Assembly (NCBI GenBank): GCA_007692755.1
Contig: REBL01000169.1
Coordinates: 1-41,203, forward strand
Source of the DNA: Nodularia sp. (in: cyanobacteria)
Lineage (GTDB): Bacteria; Cyanobacteriota; Cyanobacteriia; Cyanobacteriales; Nostocaceae
Direction: 5' to 3'
DNA: 41,203 bases
Of this stretch, positions 25,594 to 34,450 are shown piece by piece. Position 1 is the first letter of the stretch. Each line of letters opens with the position of its first letter. A program made the position numbers and the translations under genes. The notes beneath the pieces are model-generated. The model had not been told where the DNA came from. It did not search any database and saw only the letters and a list, made by a program, of their open reading frames with translations.

Positions 25594-26643
25594 ATGATAG
25601 AGCAAATTGAATTTATACTATTAGAAACTTTTGATCGAGAAGAGGGAAAATATGTTGAGTTTAAGACGATAGAGTCTACAAAACCTGTTCATAAAATTGT
25701 AGATTATGCAGAGGAATATATAATAGGTTTTCTCAATGCTGCTGTAGAAGGAAACCTTTATTTAGGTATAAATGATCTGGGTAAAATAGTAGGAATTACT
25801 ATTGATCGAAGTCAAAGAGACGAAATTCAAAAAAGAATCACTGATAAACTAACTAATATAGATCCAGTCATTCCTCCCTCTTGCTATGACGTTTATATTC
25901 ATTTTGTTAATGATGCAGAAGACAAGCAAAGTGACAGTTTATGTATTGTGCAAATCCACGTTTCACAAATAGAAGAAGATTATCTTTACAAAGCATCAAA
26001 TGGAACATATTGGCTCTATGAAACAAAAGGCGGTAGTAACTATCTCAAAAAGGCATCAAGTTGTATAAAATTAAATCCTGAGCAAATTGCACAAGAGATT
26101 AAATACCGCAATCAAAAACATTTAAGAAAAAAATTACAAGATATTAATGAAAAACTTGCAAAGGAACCAGATAATCAGTCAATTTTATGGGAGAAAGTTA
26201 ATATAGCAAAATTTATGGGCGATATCCAGACAATGGATGAAACCTATAAAAAGCTAATACACCTAAATCCTAAAAGTTCTAAAACAAGAGTTGCTTATGC
26301 ATCTGCATACGAGAATATTGGTGATTTTGAAGTGGCATTATCAATTCTTAATGATGCTCTTCAGGTAGATGAACATAATAGTGATGTATTAAAAAAACAA
26401 GGTTCAATATTTTTAATGTCGGATAGAGCAGATGAAGCTCTTAGAGCTTATCAAGATGCACTAAAAAGTAATCCTGACGATTATACCATTTTGACTAAAA
26501 TAGGTATTACATTTAGGGAATTAGGGAAATATAAGGATTCAATTTATTTTTTTAACTGCGCTCTTGCAAAATATCCTAGTTATAGGGCTGCAAAATATGA
26601 AAAGAAAAAGACCTATTTAAAAATGTTTCAAATGGATATATAG
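25594..26643 (+). CDS. AlbA_2 (Schlafen-like) domain protein with TPR repeats
   Basis: Residues about 15-170 look like the Schlafen AlbA_2 domain: KYVEFKTIES with the conserved Glu and Lys, IIGFLNAAVEGNLYLGINDL as the core, and GITIDRSQRD. Then YLYKASNGTYWLYE in the position where family members read a similar aromatic block. Residues about 195-340 form four to five TPR-like helix pairs (YAYENIGDFEVALSIL, LKSNPDDYTILTKIGI). Schlafen AlbA_2 domains can be RNA- or DNA-cutting; here the catalytic set is not certain. It lies upstream of the retron. Base use is clearly AT-richer than the mdh gene before it, which suggests transfer. Confidence 0.75.
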   Translation: MIEQIEFILLETFDREEGKYVEFKTIESTKPVHKIVDYAEEYIIGFLNAAVEGNLYLGINDLGKIVGITIDRSQRDEIQKRITDKLTNIDPVIPPSCYDVYIHFVNDAEDKQSDSLCIVQIHVSQIEEDYLYKASNGTYWLYETKGGSNYLKKASSCIKLNPEQIAQEIKYRNQKHLRKKLQDINEKLAKEPDNQSILWEKVNIAKFMGDIQTMDETYKKLIHLNPKSSKTRVAYASAYENIGDFEVALSILNDALQVDEHNSDVLKKQGSIFLMSDRADEALRAYQDALKSNPDDYTILTKIGITFRELGKYKDSIYFFNCALAKYPSYRAAKYEKKKTYLKMFQMDI

Positions 26644-26765
26644 TTCAACAAAACTTATTAGCTAAAAACTTAAATATTAATTGGAGCTTCTACATATTAA
26701 AGACAAACAAATTAAGCATTTTACTTAGGGGCATCCCAGGTTTTATTAAAAAAAAAAGAATAATT

Positions 26766-26862
26766 GTCATTGCGAGGAAGAACGACGAAGCAATAGCATG
26801 GATTTGTTGTTAGTTGGAGATTTTGCGATTGCTTCACTCCACTTCGTTTCGTTTGCAATGAC
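26766..26862. repeat. Imperfect palindromic repeat (GTCATTGC ... GCAATGAC)
   Basis: GTCATTGC (26766-26773) is matched by GCAATGAC (26855-26862). The inner arms read GACGAAGCAATAG and GCGATTGCTTC. The same core appears in the element at 12465-12617. This is a common Nostoc dispersed repeat. The rest of 26644-27030 is AT-rich and holds no other feature I can support. Confidence 0.6.
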
Positions 26863-27033
26863 GTGCAAAAAAGTGGAATGCTCCCCTTTACTTATTAGTT
26901 TCATTAAACTCCAGATTATATACATGATAGATCATTATATAATTAAATTATTAAATTATTAAATAATTATGAAAATTAACTATTTTTATAGGATTTCTCT
27001 AACTCCTGTATATATTGTGTTATTGTAAGTAAC

Positions 27034-27165
27034 ATATCTACTTAATGGGCATTGATTTCCGTTGACGATACTGCAACGGTGTACTTTTATGTTAGCCTTA
27101 CGCCATCGAGTGATTGATACTGGTTGTATCAGTGAATGATAAGCGTGAATGCCCATAGTAGGTAT
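27034..27165 (+). ncRNA. Predicted retron msr-msd non-coding RNA
   Basis: Directly upstream of the reverse transcriptase gene, a 20-base segment (27034-27053) pairs with 27148-27165: 18 base pairs with one G-U and a TA bulge, the position and form of retron a1/a2 repeats. The first G after a1 is at 27054 and would be the priming guanosine. Inside are an msr-like hairpin, CCGTTG (27059-27064) with CAACGG (27074-27079), and a longer msd-like hairpin from ACGC (27100-27103) with GCGT (27143-27146) through TGATAC (27115-27120) with GTATCA (27126-27131). The RNA ends 24 bases before the RT start. Drawn by eye, not folded by program. Confidence 0.7.
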
Positions 27166-27189
27166 TTTTATAAAATCTAGTAAGCAGTT

Positions 27190-28266
27190 GTGAACAAAAA
27201 TAGTTCCCTTTCTATATTGCTTTATGATAGCTGTGAAGAGCTATCTAAAAAATTCAAACAACTACAATCTCCACAAGATGTTGCTCGACTTCTGCAAATT
27301 CCATACGACTATTTAATTTACTATCTTTATAGAAGACCTGATGATTTACGATATACAACTTTTAGTATACCTAAAAAATCCGGTAGTCATAGAACAATTC
27401 ATTCTCCCCATAAATCTTTAGCAATTGTTCAGAGAAAATTAAGTCAGGTATTATATGCTGTTTATAGTCCTAGGCCTTCTGTTCATGGATTTGCTGCTAG
27501 TAGAAGCATAGTTACTAATGCTAAAGCCCATACTAAGAAAAAATTCGTTTTAAATATAGATATAAAGGATTTTTTTGACTCAATTAACTTTGGTCGAGTG
27601 CGAGGTCTTTTTATTGCCAAACCTTATGAACTAAACGAAAAAGTTGCAACTATCCTAGCTCAAATTTGCTGTTTTAATAATAAGTTACCTCAAGGAGCGC
27701 CAAGTTCACCAATAATCTCAAATCTCATTTGTGCAAAAATGGATAGTGAACTCCAGCGATTTTCTAAAGAAAACGGCTTATTTTACACGAGATATGCTGA
27801 TGATATAACTTTTTCCTTAACTAGGAATGAATTACCTCCAGGATTAGTTTCTTCATACCAAAAAGGATTTTCTCAAGTAGTTTTAGGAAATAAATTGCGG
27901 TCAATTATAGAGAATAATGGATTTCAGATAAATAACTCAAAAGTGAGACTAGCTTATAGGAATCAAAGGCAAGAAGTTACAGGATTAATTGTTAATCAAG
28001 GTGTTAATGTTAATCGCAAATATATACGTAATGTTTATGGTGCGCTTCATGCTTGGGAGAAGTATGGTTTAGAAGAAGCAGTCAAAGTTTACATATCTGA
28101 ATATGCCAAGAAATCAGTTTCACCAAAACAAAAGTATATACAAGATTACCCAGATTACCTAACTTCTCTACGAGGGAAAATAGAATTTATAGGAAGTGTA
28201 AGAGGTAAAGATGATGGTCTATATCAGAAATTGCTGAATATTTTTAATGAGCTAATAAACAAATAA
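27190..28266 (+). CDS. Retron-type reverse transcriptase
   Basis: Retron RTs copy part of a partner RNA into a branched msDNA, used for phage defence with an effector. The 358-residue protein has all RT core motifs: NIDIKDFFDSI (catalytic Asp124), LPQGAPSSP (167-174), and YADD at 202-205. The retron hallmarks are also present: NAKAH at 110-114 (NAxxH) and VTGLIVN at 263-269 (VTG). No maturase, RNase H or integrase domain is seen, so it is not a group II intron or retroelement. The start is GTG, with no strong ribosome site. The predicted ncRNA lies 24 bases upstream. No gene follows on the same strand, so the effector is not in the common place. Confidence 0.93.
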   Translation: MNKNSSLSILLYDSCEELSKKFKQLQSPQDVARLLQIPYDYLIYYLYRRPDDLRYTTFSIPKKSGSHRTIHSPHKSLAIVQRKLSQVLYAVYSPRPSVHGFAASRSIVTNAKAHTKKKFVLNIDIKDFFDSINFGRVRGLFIAKPYELNEKVATILAQICCFNNKLPQGAPSSPIISNLICAKMDSELQRFSKENGLFYTRYADDITFSLTRNELPPGLVSSYQKGFSQVVLGNKLRSIIENNGFQINNSKVRLAYRNQRQEVTGLIVNQGVNVNRKYIRNVYGALHAWEKYGLEEAVKVYISEYAKKSVSPKQKYIQDYPDYLTSLRGKIEFIGSVRGKDDGLYQKLLNIFNELINK

Positions 28267-28410
28267 ATTGAAGAAACCAAATTAACAGGATCAGACAATT
28301 GATTTACAAGGAGAATATCGCTTTTACTTTCTCCGCGACTTACCAACCACCCCCAAATAACACAATTCTCTTACCTCTGCGTTCTCTGCGCCTCTGCGGT
28401 TAGTTAAATC

Positions 28411-28773
28411 TTAACCCAAATTCAAAACACCAGCCTGATAATTCACCACCAACGGCAAAAATTTCAGCCACTCTGAACCTAATAAAACTTCTGTTATTTC
28501 ATCCCCCGCACAAACAGGAATCTCATACTGCTGTCCATCCAATAAAACCTTACCTAAATATATATTAAAATTTGTTTCTCCTTGTGCAGTCCGCAGAATT
28601 TCTTGGCGTACAAATAGCCAATTAAGACCATCTAAATCTTGTTCATTAATTGCCATAAAACCTGTGAAACCCGTATCTAAAAGGGCATCCACAGGCAAAT
28701 TTAATCCATCACTATTAATAAATTCAATTTCAAAAAATAGCTGCCCCTTATTCCCAAAAATACCCTGAATCAT
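28411..28773 (-). CDS. Retropepsin-like aspartyl protease family protein
   Basis: The 120-residue product has the single-lobe pepsin fold signature: the active-site triad reads LLDTGFTGFM (DTG in a hydrophobic strand), preceded by a beta-rich FFEIEFINSDGLNLPVDA and followed by LLGSEWLKFLPLVVNY. Cyanobacteria have many of these clan AA proteins, often in gene pairs with small unknown proteins. It overlaps the end of the upstream 112-residue gene by four bases (ATGA), so the pair is coupled. Its closeness to the reverse transcriptase is not evidence of a retroelement, since it faces the other way. Confidence 0.82.
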   Translation of the reverse strand: MIQGIFGNKGQLFFEIEFINSDGLNLPVDALLDTGFTGFMAINEQDLDGLNWLFVRQEILRTAQGETNFNIYLGKVLLDGQQYEIPVCAGDEITEVLLGSEWLKFLPLVVNYQAGVLNLG

Positions 28774-29108
28774 ATTCTGCCAGTAGCTCCAGTCTCATTC
28801 AGGCAGAACATACAATGTACAGCATTTGGGTGCTTCTCATGCGCTTTTTGACTAGCGACTTCTTTATCTTCATCAACGAAATAATCACCACTATTTGGCT
28901 CTACAGCAATATACCATCCATAGTGTTCCGAAATTAAATCAGGACAAACGCGATCAAATATTGCGCGACAACGGCGATAAAATACTTCATCTTCAGCTTT
29001 ACGTTTAGCCCGTTCCTCTGGTGTTGAAGTCAGTTCTGGAAAAATTCTTCCTCGCCTTAAGGATCGTTTAGGCGTTGATTGAGTCATTTTATTAACCCTC
29101 ATGATCAA
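28770..29108 (-). CDS. Unknown small protein, partner of the aspartyl-protease gene, copy A
   Basis: A 112-residue protein I do not recognise by function. It is nearly identical in layout to the neighbour at 29248-29586: a basic N-terminus (TPKR, RRGRIFPEL), STPEERAKRKAEDEV, RVCPDLISEHYGWYIAVEP, and SGDYFVDEDKE. The second Met (MTQSTPKRS, residue 8) is as plausible a start as the first. It ends over the start codon of the protease gene. The C-terminal part of such proteins commonly reads A-x-x-K-x-P-N-A, which is HEKHPNAV here. Probably part of a two-gene unit. Confidence 0.72.
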   Translation of the reverse strand: MIMRVNKMTQSTPKRSLRRGRIFPELTSTPEERAKRKAEDEVFYRRCRAIFDRVCPDLISEHYGWYIAVEPNSGDYFVDEDKEVASQKAHEKHPNAVHCMFCLNETGATGRI

Positions 29109-29143
29109 GACTGTATTAACTCAATTTTAAGCCAATAACATCT

Positions 29144-29251
29144 TTATTTATACAGCAGTTTGCAAACAAATAGTAGATTTAATCCATCAGAGGTAATCAA
29201 ATCAAGTTCAAAAAAAAGTTGCCCCCTACTGCCAAAAATACCCTGAATCAT
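29144..29251 (-). pseudogene. Truncated aspartyl-protease gene, second copy
   Basis: Translation from the ATG at 29251 gives MIQGIFGSRGQLFFEL, followed by SDGLNL, matching the start of the gene at 28411-28773 for 26 codons, then nine unrelated codons and a stop. The DTG active site and all later parts are gone. Its start codon overlaps the stop of the gene at 29248-29586 in the same ATGA form as the intact pair. Confidence 0.8.
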
Positions 29252-29586
29252 ATTGTGCCAGTTGTTCCTGTTTCATTCAAACCAAAAACGTAATGTATGG
29301 CATTTGGGTACTTTTGCAAGGCTTTTTTATGAGCTTGTTCTTTATCTTCATCAATGAAATAATCACCACTATTTGGCTCTATAGCAATATACCAGCCATA
29401 GTGTTCTGAAATTAATTCAGGACAAACGCGGTCAAATACAGCGCGACAACGGCGATAAACTACTTCATCTTCAGCTTTACGCCTAGCCCGTTCCTCTGGT
29501 GTTGAAGTCAGTTCTGGAAAAATTCTTCCTCGCCGTAGGGGTCGTTTCGGCGTAGATTGAGTCATTTTGTTAAGCCTCATGATCAA
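29248..29586 (-). CDS. Unknown small protein, partner of the aspartyl-protease gene, copy B
   Basis: A paralogue of the gene at 28770-29108 with the same length and about 85 percent identity by eye, showing differences mainly in the last third (YVFGLNETGTTG here, CMFCLNETGATG there). The two arose by tandem duplication together with the start of the protease gene, which survives only as a 26-codon remnant after this copy. The upstream flanks also match (ATGATCAAGACTG). Function unknown. Confidence 0.72.
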   Translation of the reverse strand: MIMRLNKMTQSTPKRPLRRGRIFPELTSTPEERARRKAEDEVVYRRCRAVFDRVCPELISEHYGWYIAIEPNSGDYFIDEDKEQAHKKALQKYPNAIHYVFGLNETGTTGTI

Positions 29587-29685
29587 GACTGCATTAACTC
29601 AATTTTAAAGTATTTCTTCCTCTGCGTTCTCTGCGCCTCTGCGTGACACTAATCCATATTTTAACTTCTAGATTTAATAGATAAT

Positions 29686-29712
29686 GGTGGGTTACGCGAT
29701 CGCAAACCCACC
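29686..29712. repeat. HIP1-centred inverted repeat near the end of pgi
   Basis: GGTGGGTT (29686-29693) pairs with AACCCACC (29705-29712), around a loop holding GCGATCGC. This is a common Nostoc repeat form and could also act as a terminator for the pgi gene on the minus strand, which ends at 29736. Confidence 0.55.
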
Positions 29713-29735
29713 CTACAAATTTGGGCTAAAATCTA

Positions 29736-31322
29736 TTAACCAGCAGAAACTTTCAAACTACCGGGTTTAGCCAGTTCACCTTGTAATACCACACCGCGCT
29801 GATTGGCGTGTAAATGCCGCAAAATCTTGTAAATTGCCTCAACTTCCTCAGCAGCACCCGCTTTTTGGGCGACTTCTTCCAGAGAAAGAGCGCTTTTTTC
29901 CTTTTGTAATACTGCTACAACCTTTGATTGCAACTCCAGAATTACCGCAGCAGCTTTTTTACCAGCTTCTACCCCAGGTTGATGGTAGGCGTTGACATTC
30001 ACCAAGCTGGCGTATAAACCCACAGCGCGTTCATACAACGCAATTAACGCACCCACAGTTTGAGGATTGACTTGGGGAATAGTCACAGTAATCGAATCGC
30101 GCTGATTTTCGTAAAGCGCTTGTCGAGTTCCTAAGAGGAAACCAGACAGAAAATCGCCTGAAGTTACTCCAGGTTCGACTTCTAAAGATTTACCCTGACG
30201 GTCTTCTAACACTTCAATGAAGGTAGCAAAGAAATTTGGGATACCCTCACGTAATTGCTGCACGTAAGCGTGTTGGTCTGTGGAACCTTTGTTACCGTAA
30301 ACGGCGATACCTTGATAAACAGTCTTGCCGTCTAAGTCTTTTTCTTTACCTAAAGATTCCATTACTAACTGTTGCAAATACCGACTGAACAACAGCAAGC
30401 TGTCCTTGTAAGGTAGGACAACCATATCTTTTTCACCCTTGCCATTACCAGAAAAATACCAAGCCAAAGCCAACAAAGCCGCCGGGTTATTTTTCAAATC
30501 TGGAACGCGGGTAGCATCATCCATTTCTTTCGCACCCTCAATCATGGCGCGAATGTCAATGCCTTGTAATGCGGCTGGTACTAAACCCACAGCAGATAAT
30601 TCTGAAGTGCGTCCTCCCACCCAGTCATACATGGGAAATCTCGCCAGCCAGCCTTCTTTTTGGGCGACTTTATCTAAATTGCTATCAACGCTAGTAATAG
30701 CTACAGCTTGTTTAGCAAAGTCTAAATTTTTACTAGCGAAGGCTGCTTTAACTTCAATCATGCCATTGCGGGGTTCTGGTGTGCCTCCAGATTTGGAGAT
30801 GACTAAAACCAATGTGCTGGCTAGAGTGTCTTGCAGTTGATTGAGAATGCGGTCAATTCCTGCGGGGTCACTATTGTCGATAAAGTGAATTTTCAGAGAA
30901 GGGAAATCAGGACTGAGGGCTTCTGCTACAAATTCCGGCCCCAAAGCAGAACCACCAATACCAATGGATATTATATCCGTAAAGCGACTGGCTTTAGGTG
31001 CATGAATCGCACCTGTATGGATTTTTTCGGCAAAGGCTTCGATTTGTTCTAGAGTTTGGACAATCTCTTGTGTCAGTTCTGGAGTCGGTGCTAAATCAGG
31101 ATTTCGCAGCCAGTAATGTCCCACCATGCGGCCTTCGTCAGGATTTGCGATCGCACCCTTTTCTAATTCCGCCATGTCCGCAAACGCTTTATCAAACTTC
31201 GGCTGCAACGACTCCACGAAAGCTTGATCAAAACCCATCCGGCTGACATCAAGGTAAAGTCCTAATCCCTCGTGGAAATATAACCAGTTTTGGTATCGTT
31301 GCCAAAGTGCCTTTGCATTCAT
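29736..31322 (-). CDS. pgi: Glucose-6-phosphate isomerase
   Basis: Interconverts glucose 6-phosphate and fructose 6-phosphate in glycolysis, gluconeogenesis and the oxidative pentose phosphate pathway. The 528-residue product has [13 protein letters not shown] for phosphate binding, [16 protein letters not shown], the signature [17 protein letters not shown], and the catalytic His in [14 protein letters not shown]. The Glu in ESLGKE is also present. Length is typical of the cyanobacterial form. It is a single gene with its own ends. Assignment is secure. Confidence 0.97.
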   Translation of the reverse strand: MNAKALWQRYQNWLYFHEGLGLYLDVSRMGFDQAFVESLQPKFDKAFADMAELEKGAIANPDEGRMVGHYWLRNPDLAPTPELTQEIVQTLEQIEAFAEKIHTGAIHAPKASRFTDIISIGIGGSALGPEFVAEALSPDFPSLKIHFIDNSDPAGIDRILNQLQDTLASTLVLVISKSGGTPEPRNGMIEVKAAFASKNLDFAKQAVAITSVDSNLDKVAQKEGWLARFPMYDWVGGRTSELSAVGLVPAALQGIDIRAMIEGAKEMDDATRVPDLKNNPAALLALAWYFSGNGKGEKDMVVLPYKDSLLLFSRYLQQLVMESLGKEKDLDGKTVYQGIAVYGNKGSTDQHAYVQQLREGIPNFFATFIEVLEDRQGKSLEVEPGVTSGDFLSGFLLGTRQALYENQRDSITVTIPQVNPQTVGALIALYERAVGLYASLVNVNAYHQPGVEAGKKAAAVILELQSKVVAVLQKEKSALSLEEVAQKAGAAEEVEAIYKILRHLHANQRGVVLQGELAKPGSLKVSAG

Positions 31323-31466
31323 AGGGAAATCTCAAATAAAGTATTGCTTCAAAAACAAGTTTAATGTATGGTTAGACCCATCCCTGCCTAGCCTTATACA
31401 GTTTTAAGTGTTGGGCATTGAGCGTCAGTCACAGACTTGCCAATAATTTAATACTTACTACTCAAT

Positions 31467-31724
31467 TTAAACATCCGGCATAGGTATGACACGGAGAAAC
31501 TTGACAATTTCACCCCTAATTTCAATCCCAACTAGATAATTATCGATAGTAAAACGGTGATAAATTCCCTCAGCATCAAGACACCGCAGTTCTGGGAGAC
31601 TATGCAGAGGCATATTTTCAGTAAACTCGAAAAACACAAAATTGTATACCCGTTGGTAGACAACCGGTTCTAAATTCTTCAGGTCTACTAAAAAAGACCT
31701 AGCGTAGCGCACTTCCAAACTCAC
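31467..31724 (-). CDS. RelE/ParE-family toxin-like protein
   Basis: An 85-residue protein with the RelE-like fold order: EVRYARSFLVDLKNLEP (helix and basic residues), a helix with VYNFVFFEF, LPELRCL, YHRFTIDNYLVGIEIRGEIV (the central sheet), and a last strand KFLRVIPM. The basic catalytic residues of RelE are only partly visible, so it may act in another way. It sits 60 bases after a small antitoxin-like gene on the same strand. A reasonable type II toxin-antitoxin pair. Confidence 0.75.
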   Translation of the reverse strand: MSLEVRYARSFLVDLKNLEPVVYQRVYNFVFFEFTENMPLHSLPELRCLDAEGIYHRFTIDNYLVGIEIRGEIVKFLRVIPMPDV

Positions 31725-31784
31725 TCTTATGTTACCTTAACAAAACTTAGGTGTTCTGAACATTAGCTCGAAAGCGCTGCTAAT

Positions 31785-31982
31785 TTAAAAATACATTAAC
31801 ATTCGTTTGGCTTCTTCATGGGTTAAAATATCCCACGGTTGCTGCAATTGCTTGGCTTGTTGTATCGCTTGCAACATATAAGAGTCACAATGCAAAGCAT
31901 GGAGAGTATCCCAGGCACTTTGCAATTCCTCGTCACTTAATTGCTCGATTAAGTGATGGATTCTAATTCTCAGCAGGTTCAT
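31785..31982 (-). CDS. Antitoxin-like protein of the RelE-type pair
   Basis: The likely start is the Met at 31982 (MNLLRIRIHHLIEQLSDEEL), giving 65 residues; the frame is open from 32006. The helix-rich sequence with LSDEELQSAWDTLHAL is a common feature of antitoxin partners of RelE-like proteins in cyanobacteria. The C-terminal part ILTHEEAKRML also fits. It precedes the toxin gene by 60 bases. No DNA-binding motif is certain. Confidence 0.65.
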   Translation of the reverse strand: MNLLRIRIHHLIEQLSDEELQSAWDTLHALHCDSYMLQAIQQAKQLQQPWDILTHEEAKRMLMYF

Positions 31983-32235
31983 AATAATAACGATAACATT
32001 ACCCAAAACACAAAAGTATTGTTCCCAAAAATCAACAATGCTTAACGGCAGGATAAGATTATTCTGAAGCTACACCTGCTATCAGGGATAAAGCAGTCAC
32101 AAACTTTACCCCCAATTCCTCAGCACAGGCGAGGAGGGAAGAGTAAGTACATATATATCACTTTGGCGGGGTGAATTCCGGTTTGGCAAAGTCTTGACAA
32201 GGGTTATGAATAACGCATATTTGAATTAAATTAGT

Positions 32236-33372
32236 ATGGTTGAATATCTCATCTTTTTAGCAATTTCTACCACAATCTTCGCCCTATTTAGCTTAGGACT
32301 GAATTTGCAGTGGGGCTATACAGGGTTAATTAACTTCGGTCATATTGCTTTTATGACTCTGGGGGCTTATACCACAGTGTTGTTAAGCTTTCAGGGAGTT
32401 CCCCTACTTGTGTCAGCATTTATTGGGTCAATAGTTGCAGCCTTGTTGGGTTTAATTATCGGTTTTGCAACTCTGCGCTTACGGGAAGATTATCTGGCTA
32501 TTGTCACCATTGGGGTAGGCGAATTAATTCGGTTGGTGGTGAATAATCAAGAATTACCTGTGAAGGATACCTGGATATCTGGGGCGTTTGGTGTCCAAAG
32601 CTATCCTATTCCCTTATCCACAGCGCCCAATTTGTTGGTCAGACTGGTGATGATTGGATTGTTGACAGTGCTGGCTGCTATAACTTTATTTGCATTGTGG
32701 CGATGGATTCGCACCGCCCAAAAATCTCTGTTGGCTAATTCGGGTAAAAGAGTCAGTCATCAGCAAGAATTAGTTTCCCGCTTGGGGGTCGGAATTATCT
32801 TCGCTTTATTGACAACAGCAGTTTATATTTCTGGGGTGATTGGCTTGTATGATTACAAACCCGCCGCCGGTTTGATGCTGTTGGCGCTGTTGGTATTAGC
32901 AATTGTTTTCTGGCGGTTGGAAATTTTGGTGCGATCGCCTTGGGGTCGTGTGCTAAAAGCTATCCGTGAGGATGAAGAAGTTCCCAGGGCTATGGGTAAA
33001 AATGTTTTTTGGTATAAAGTACAATCACTGATGTTGGGGGGCGCGATCGCAGGTATGGCTGGCGCTTTCTTCGCTTGGCAACTGAGCGCTATTTACCCTG
33101 ATAATTTCCAACCACAACTGACTTTTGACGCTTGGATTATGGTGATTTTAGGCGGTTCTGGGAATAATATTGGCACAATCTTAGGTGCAGTAATTTTCTT
33201 TACCTACGATGCCACCACCAGAGAATTTTTACCGCGAATTTTTACAAATTTATCTTCTGATCAATTAGGTGCATTTCGGATCATGGTCATCGGTCTGATT
33301 TTAATGATCCTGATGGTTTGGCGACCTCAAGGTATTTTAGGCAAAAAGGAGGAACTTACTCTGAGTAAGTAA
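32236..33372 (+). CDS. Branched-chain/neutral amino-acid ABC transporter permease (LivM type)
   Basis: One of two permease subunits of an amino-acid importer in the plasma membrane. The 378-residue protein has the LivM order of eight to nine hydrophobic segments, the conserved GYTGLINFGHIAFMTLGAY, a region GELIRLVVNNQEL, and the EAA-like AIREDEEVPRAMGKN. In Anabaena, similar permeases belong to the Nat (N-I) neutral amino-acid system. An ATPase gene follows after 114 bases. The binding protein and second permease are not in the window. Confidence 0.9.
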   Translation: MVEYLIFLAISTTIFALFSLGLNLQWGYTGLINFGHIAFMTLGAYTTVLLSFQGVPLLVSAFIGSIVAALLGLIIGFATLRLREDYLAIVTIGVGELIRLVVNNQELPVKDTWISGAFGVQSYPIPLSTAPNLLVRLVMIGLLTVLAAITLFALWRWIRTAQKSLLANSGKRVSHQQELVSRLGVGIIFALLTTAVYISGVIGLYDYKPAAGLMLLALLVLAIVFWRLEILVRSPWGRVLKAIREDEEVPRAMGKNVFWYKVQSLMLGGAIAGMAGAFFAWQLSAIYPDNFQPQLTFDAWIMVILGGSGNNIGTILGAVIFFTYDATTREFLPRIFTNLSSDQLGAFRIMVIGLILMILMVWRPQGILGKKEELTLSK

Positions 33373-33486
33373 TTGGTCATTAGTCATTAGTCATTAGCCC
33401 TTCTCTGCGAGACGCTACGCGAACGACTTCGCTCAGGGTAAATCATTGGTCATTGGTAAAAATTAAAACAATCGTCATGAATTTTT
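33373..33486. repeat. Heptamer repeats between the permease and ATPase genes
   Basis: The spacer holds three or more copies of GTCATTA in a row (33377-33400) and another TCATTGGTCATTGG, then GACGCTACGCGAACGACTTC, a Nostoc repeat core. No gene is present. Confidence 0.6.
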
Positions 33487-34269
33487 ATGCTAAATAATCA
33501 ATCACGCCCACTTCCTTTGTTAGCCGCCACTGGACTTTCTAAAAGCTTTGGTGGCATTAAAGCAGTCAATGAGGCCACAATTGAGGTGAATAAGGGTAGT
33601 ATTACTGGCTTGATTGGCCCCAATGGTGCTGGTAAAACCACTTTGTTTAACCTCCTCTCCAATTTCATTCGCCCAGATAAGGGACGAGTGATTTTTGACG
33701 GTGAACCGATTCAGCAGTTACAACCATATCAAATCGCCCAGCAGGGATTAGTCCGTACCTTTCAAGTAGCGCGGACTCTCTCGCGGTTGTCGGTGTTAGA
33801 TAATATGCTGCTGGCGGCGCAAAAACAAACAGGCGAAAATTTTTGGCAAGTGCAGTTACAACCCCACATTGTAGCTCAAGAAGAAAGACAACTCAAAGAA
33901 CAAGCAATGTTGTTGTTAGAGTCTGTGGGATTGGCACAAAAGGCAGAGGAATACGCTGGGGGTTTGTCTGGTGGACAACGCAAGTTATTAGAAATGGGGC
34001 GGGCGTTAATGACGAATCCCAAGTTAATTTTATTAGATGAACCAGCCGCCGGGGTAAATCCGAAACTGATTGATGATATCTGCGATCGCATCCTTACTTG
34101 GAACCGCCAAGACGGTATGACCTTCCTGATTATTGAACACAATATGGATGTAATTATGTCTTTGTGCGATCGCGTCTGGGTCATGGCTGAGGGTCAGAAT
34201 TTAGCCGAGGGAACTCCCGCAGAAATTCAAAGCAATACCCAAGTTTTAGAAGCCTATTTGGGACAATAA
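33487..34269 (+). CDS. Amino-acid ABC transporter ATP-binding protein (LivG type)
   Basis: The 260-residue ATPase has Walker A LIGPNGAGKTTLFNLL, the LivG-type insert with FIRPDKGRVIFDGEPI, ABC signature GLSGGQRKLLEMGRALM, Walker B LILLDEPAAGVNP and the switch His in FLIIEHNMDVIM. The ending VLEAYLG is the common tail of LivG proteins. It would power the permease encoded just before it. Together they are two of the five parts of a Liv/Nat-type importer. Assignment of family is secure. Confidence 0.95.
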   Translation: MLNNQSRPLPLLAATGLSKSFGGIKAVNEATIEVNKGSITGLIGPNGAGKTTLFNLLSNFIRPDKGRVIFDGEPIQQLQPYQIAQQGLVRTFQVARTLSRLSVLDNMLLAAQKQTGENFWQVQLQPHIVAQEERQLKEQAMLLLESVGLAQKAEEYAGGLSGGQRKLLEMGRALMTNPKLILLDEPAAGVNPKLIDDICDRILTWNRQDGMTFLIIEHNMDVIMSLCDRVWVMAEGQNLAEGTPAEIQSNTQVLEAYLGQ

Positions 34270-34450
34270 ATCAGATTCATTGCCCAAATAAATAATTTCG
34301 GTAAAATTAGAGAAACAACTTCACGACAACCAAATTTCTGATTCCTGAAAAGTATACTGCTATAATTAAAGAGGTATTAAATTATTGATTTAATTGGTGG
34401 AGATAATTTCAGGATAAACAATATATTTTCAAAAATTGCATTTCCACTTA

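Noticed and set aside
26766..26862. Palindrome as the retron ncRNA
   Set aside because: It matches a dispersed repeat also seen inside the element at 12465-12617 and is 330 bases from the RT; the stem at 27034-27165 fits retron geometry better.
27190..28266. Group II intron or diversity-generating retroelement RT
   Set aside because: No maturase or endonuclease domain, no intron domain V/VI-like structure, no template/variable repeat pair or Avd-like gene; the NAxxH and VTG motifs favour a retron.
28411..28773. Retropepsin-like gene near the reverse transcriptase as part of a retrovirus-like element
   Set aside because: It is on the opposite strand, is coupled to another small gene, and has a tandem duplicate unit; no integrase, RNase H or long terminal repeats are present. 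Clan AA proteases are common in cyanobacteria.
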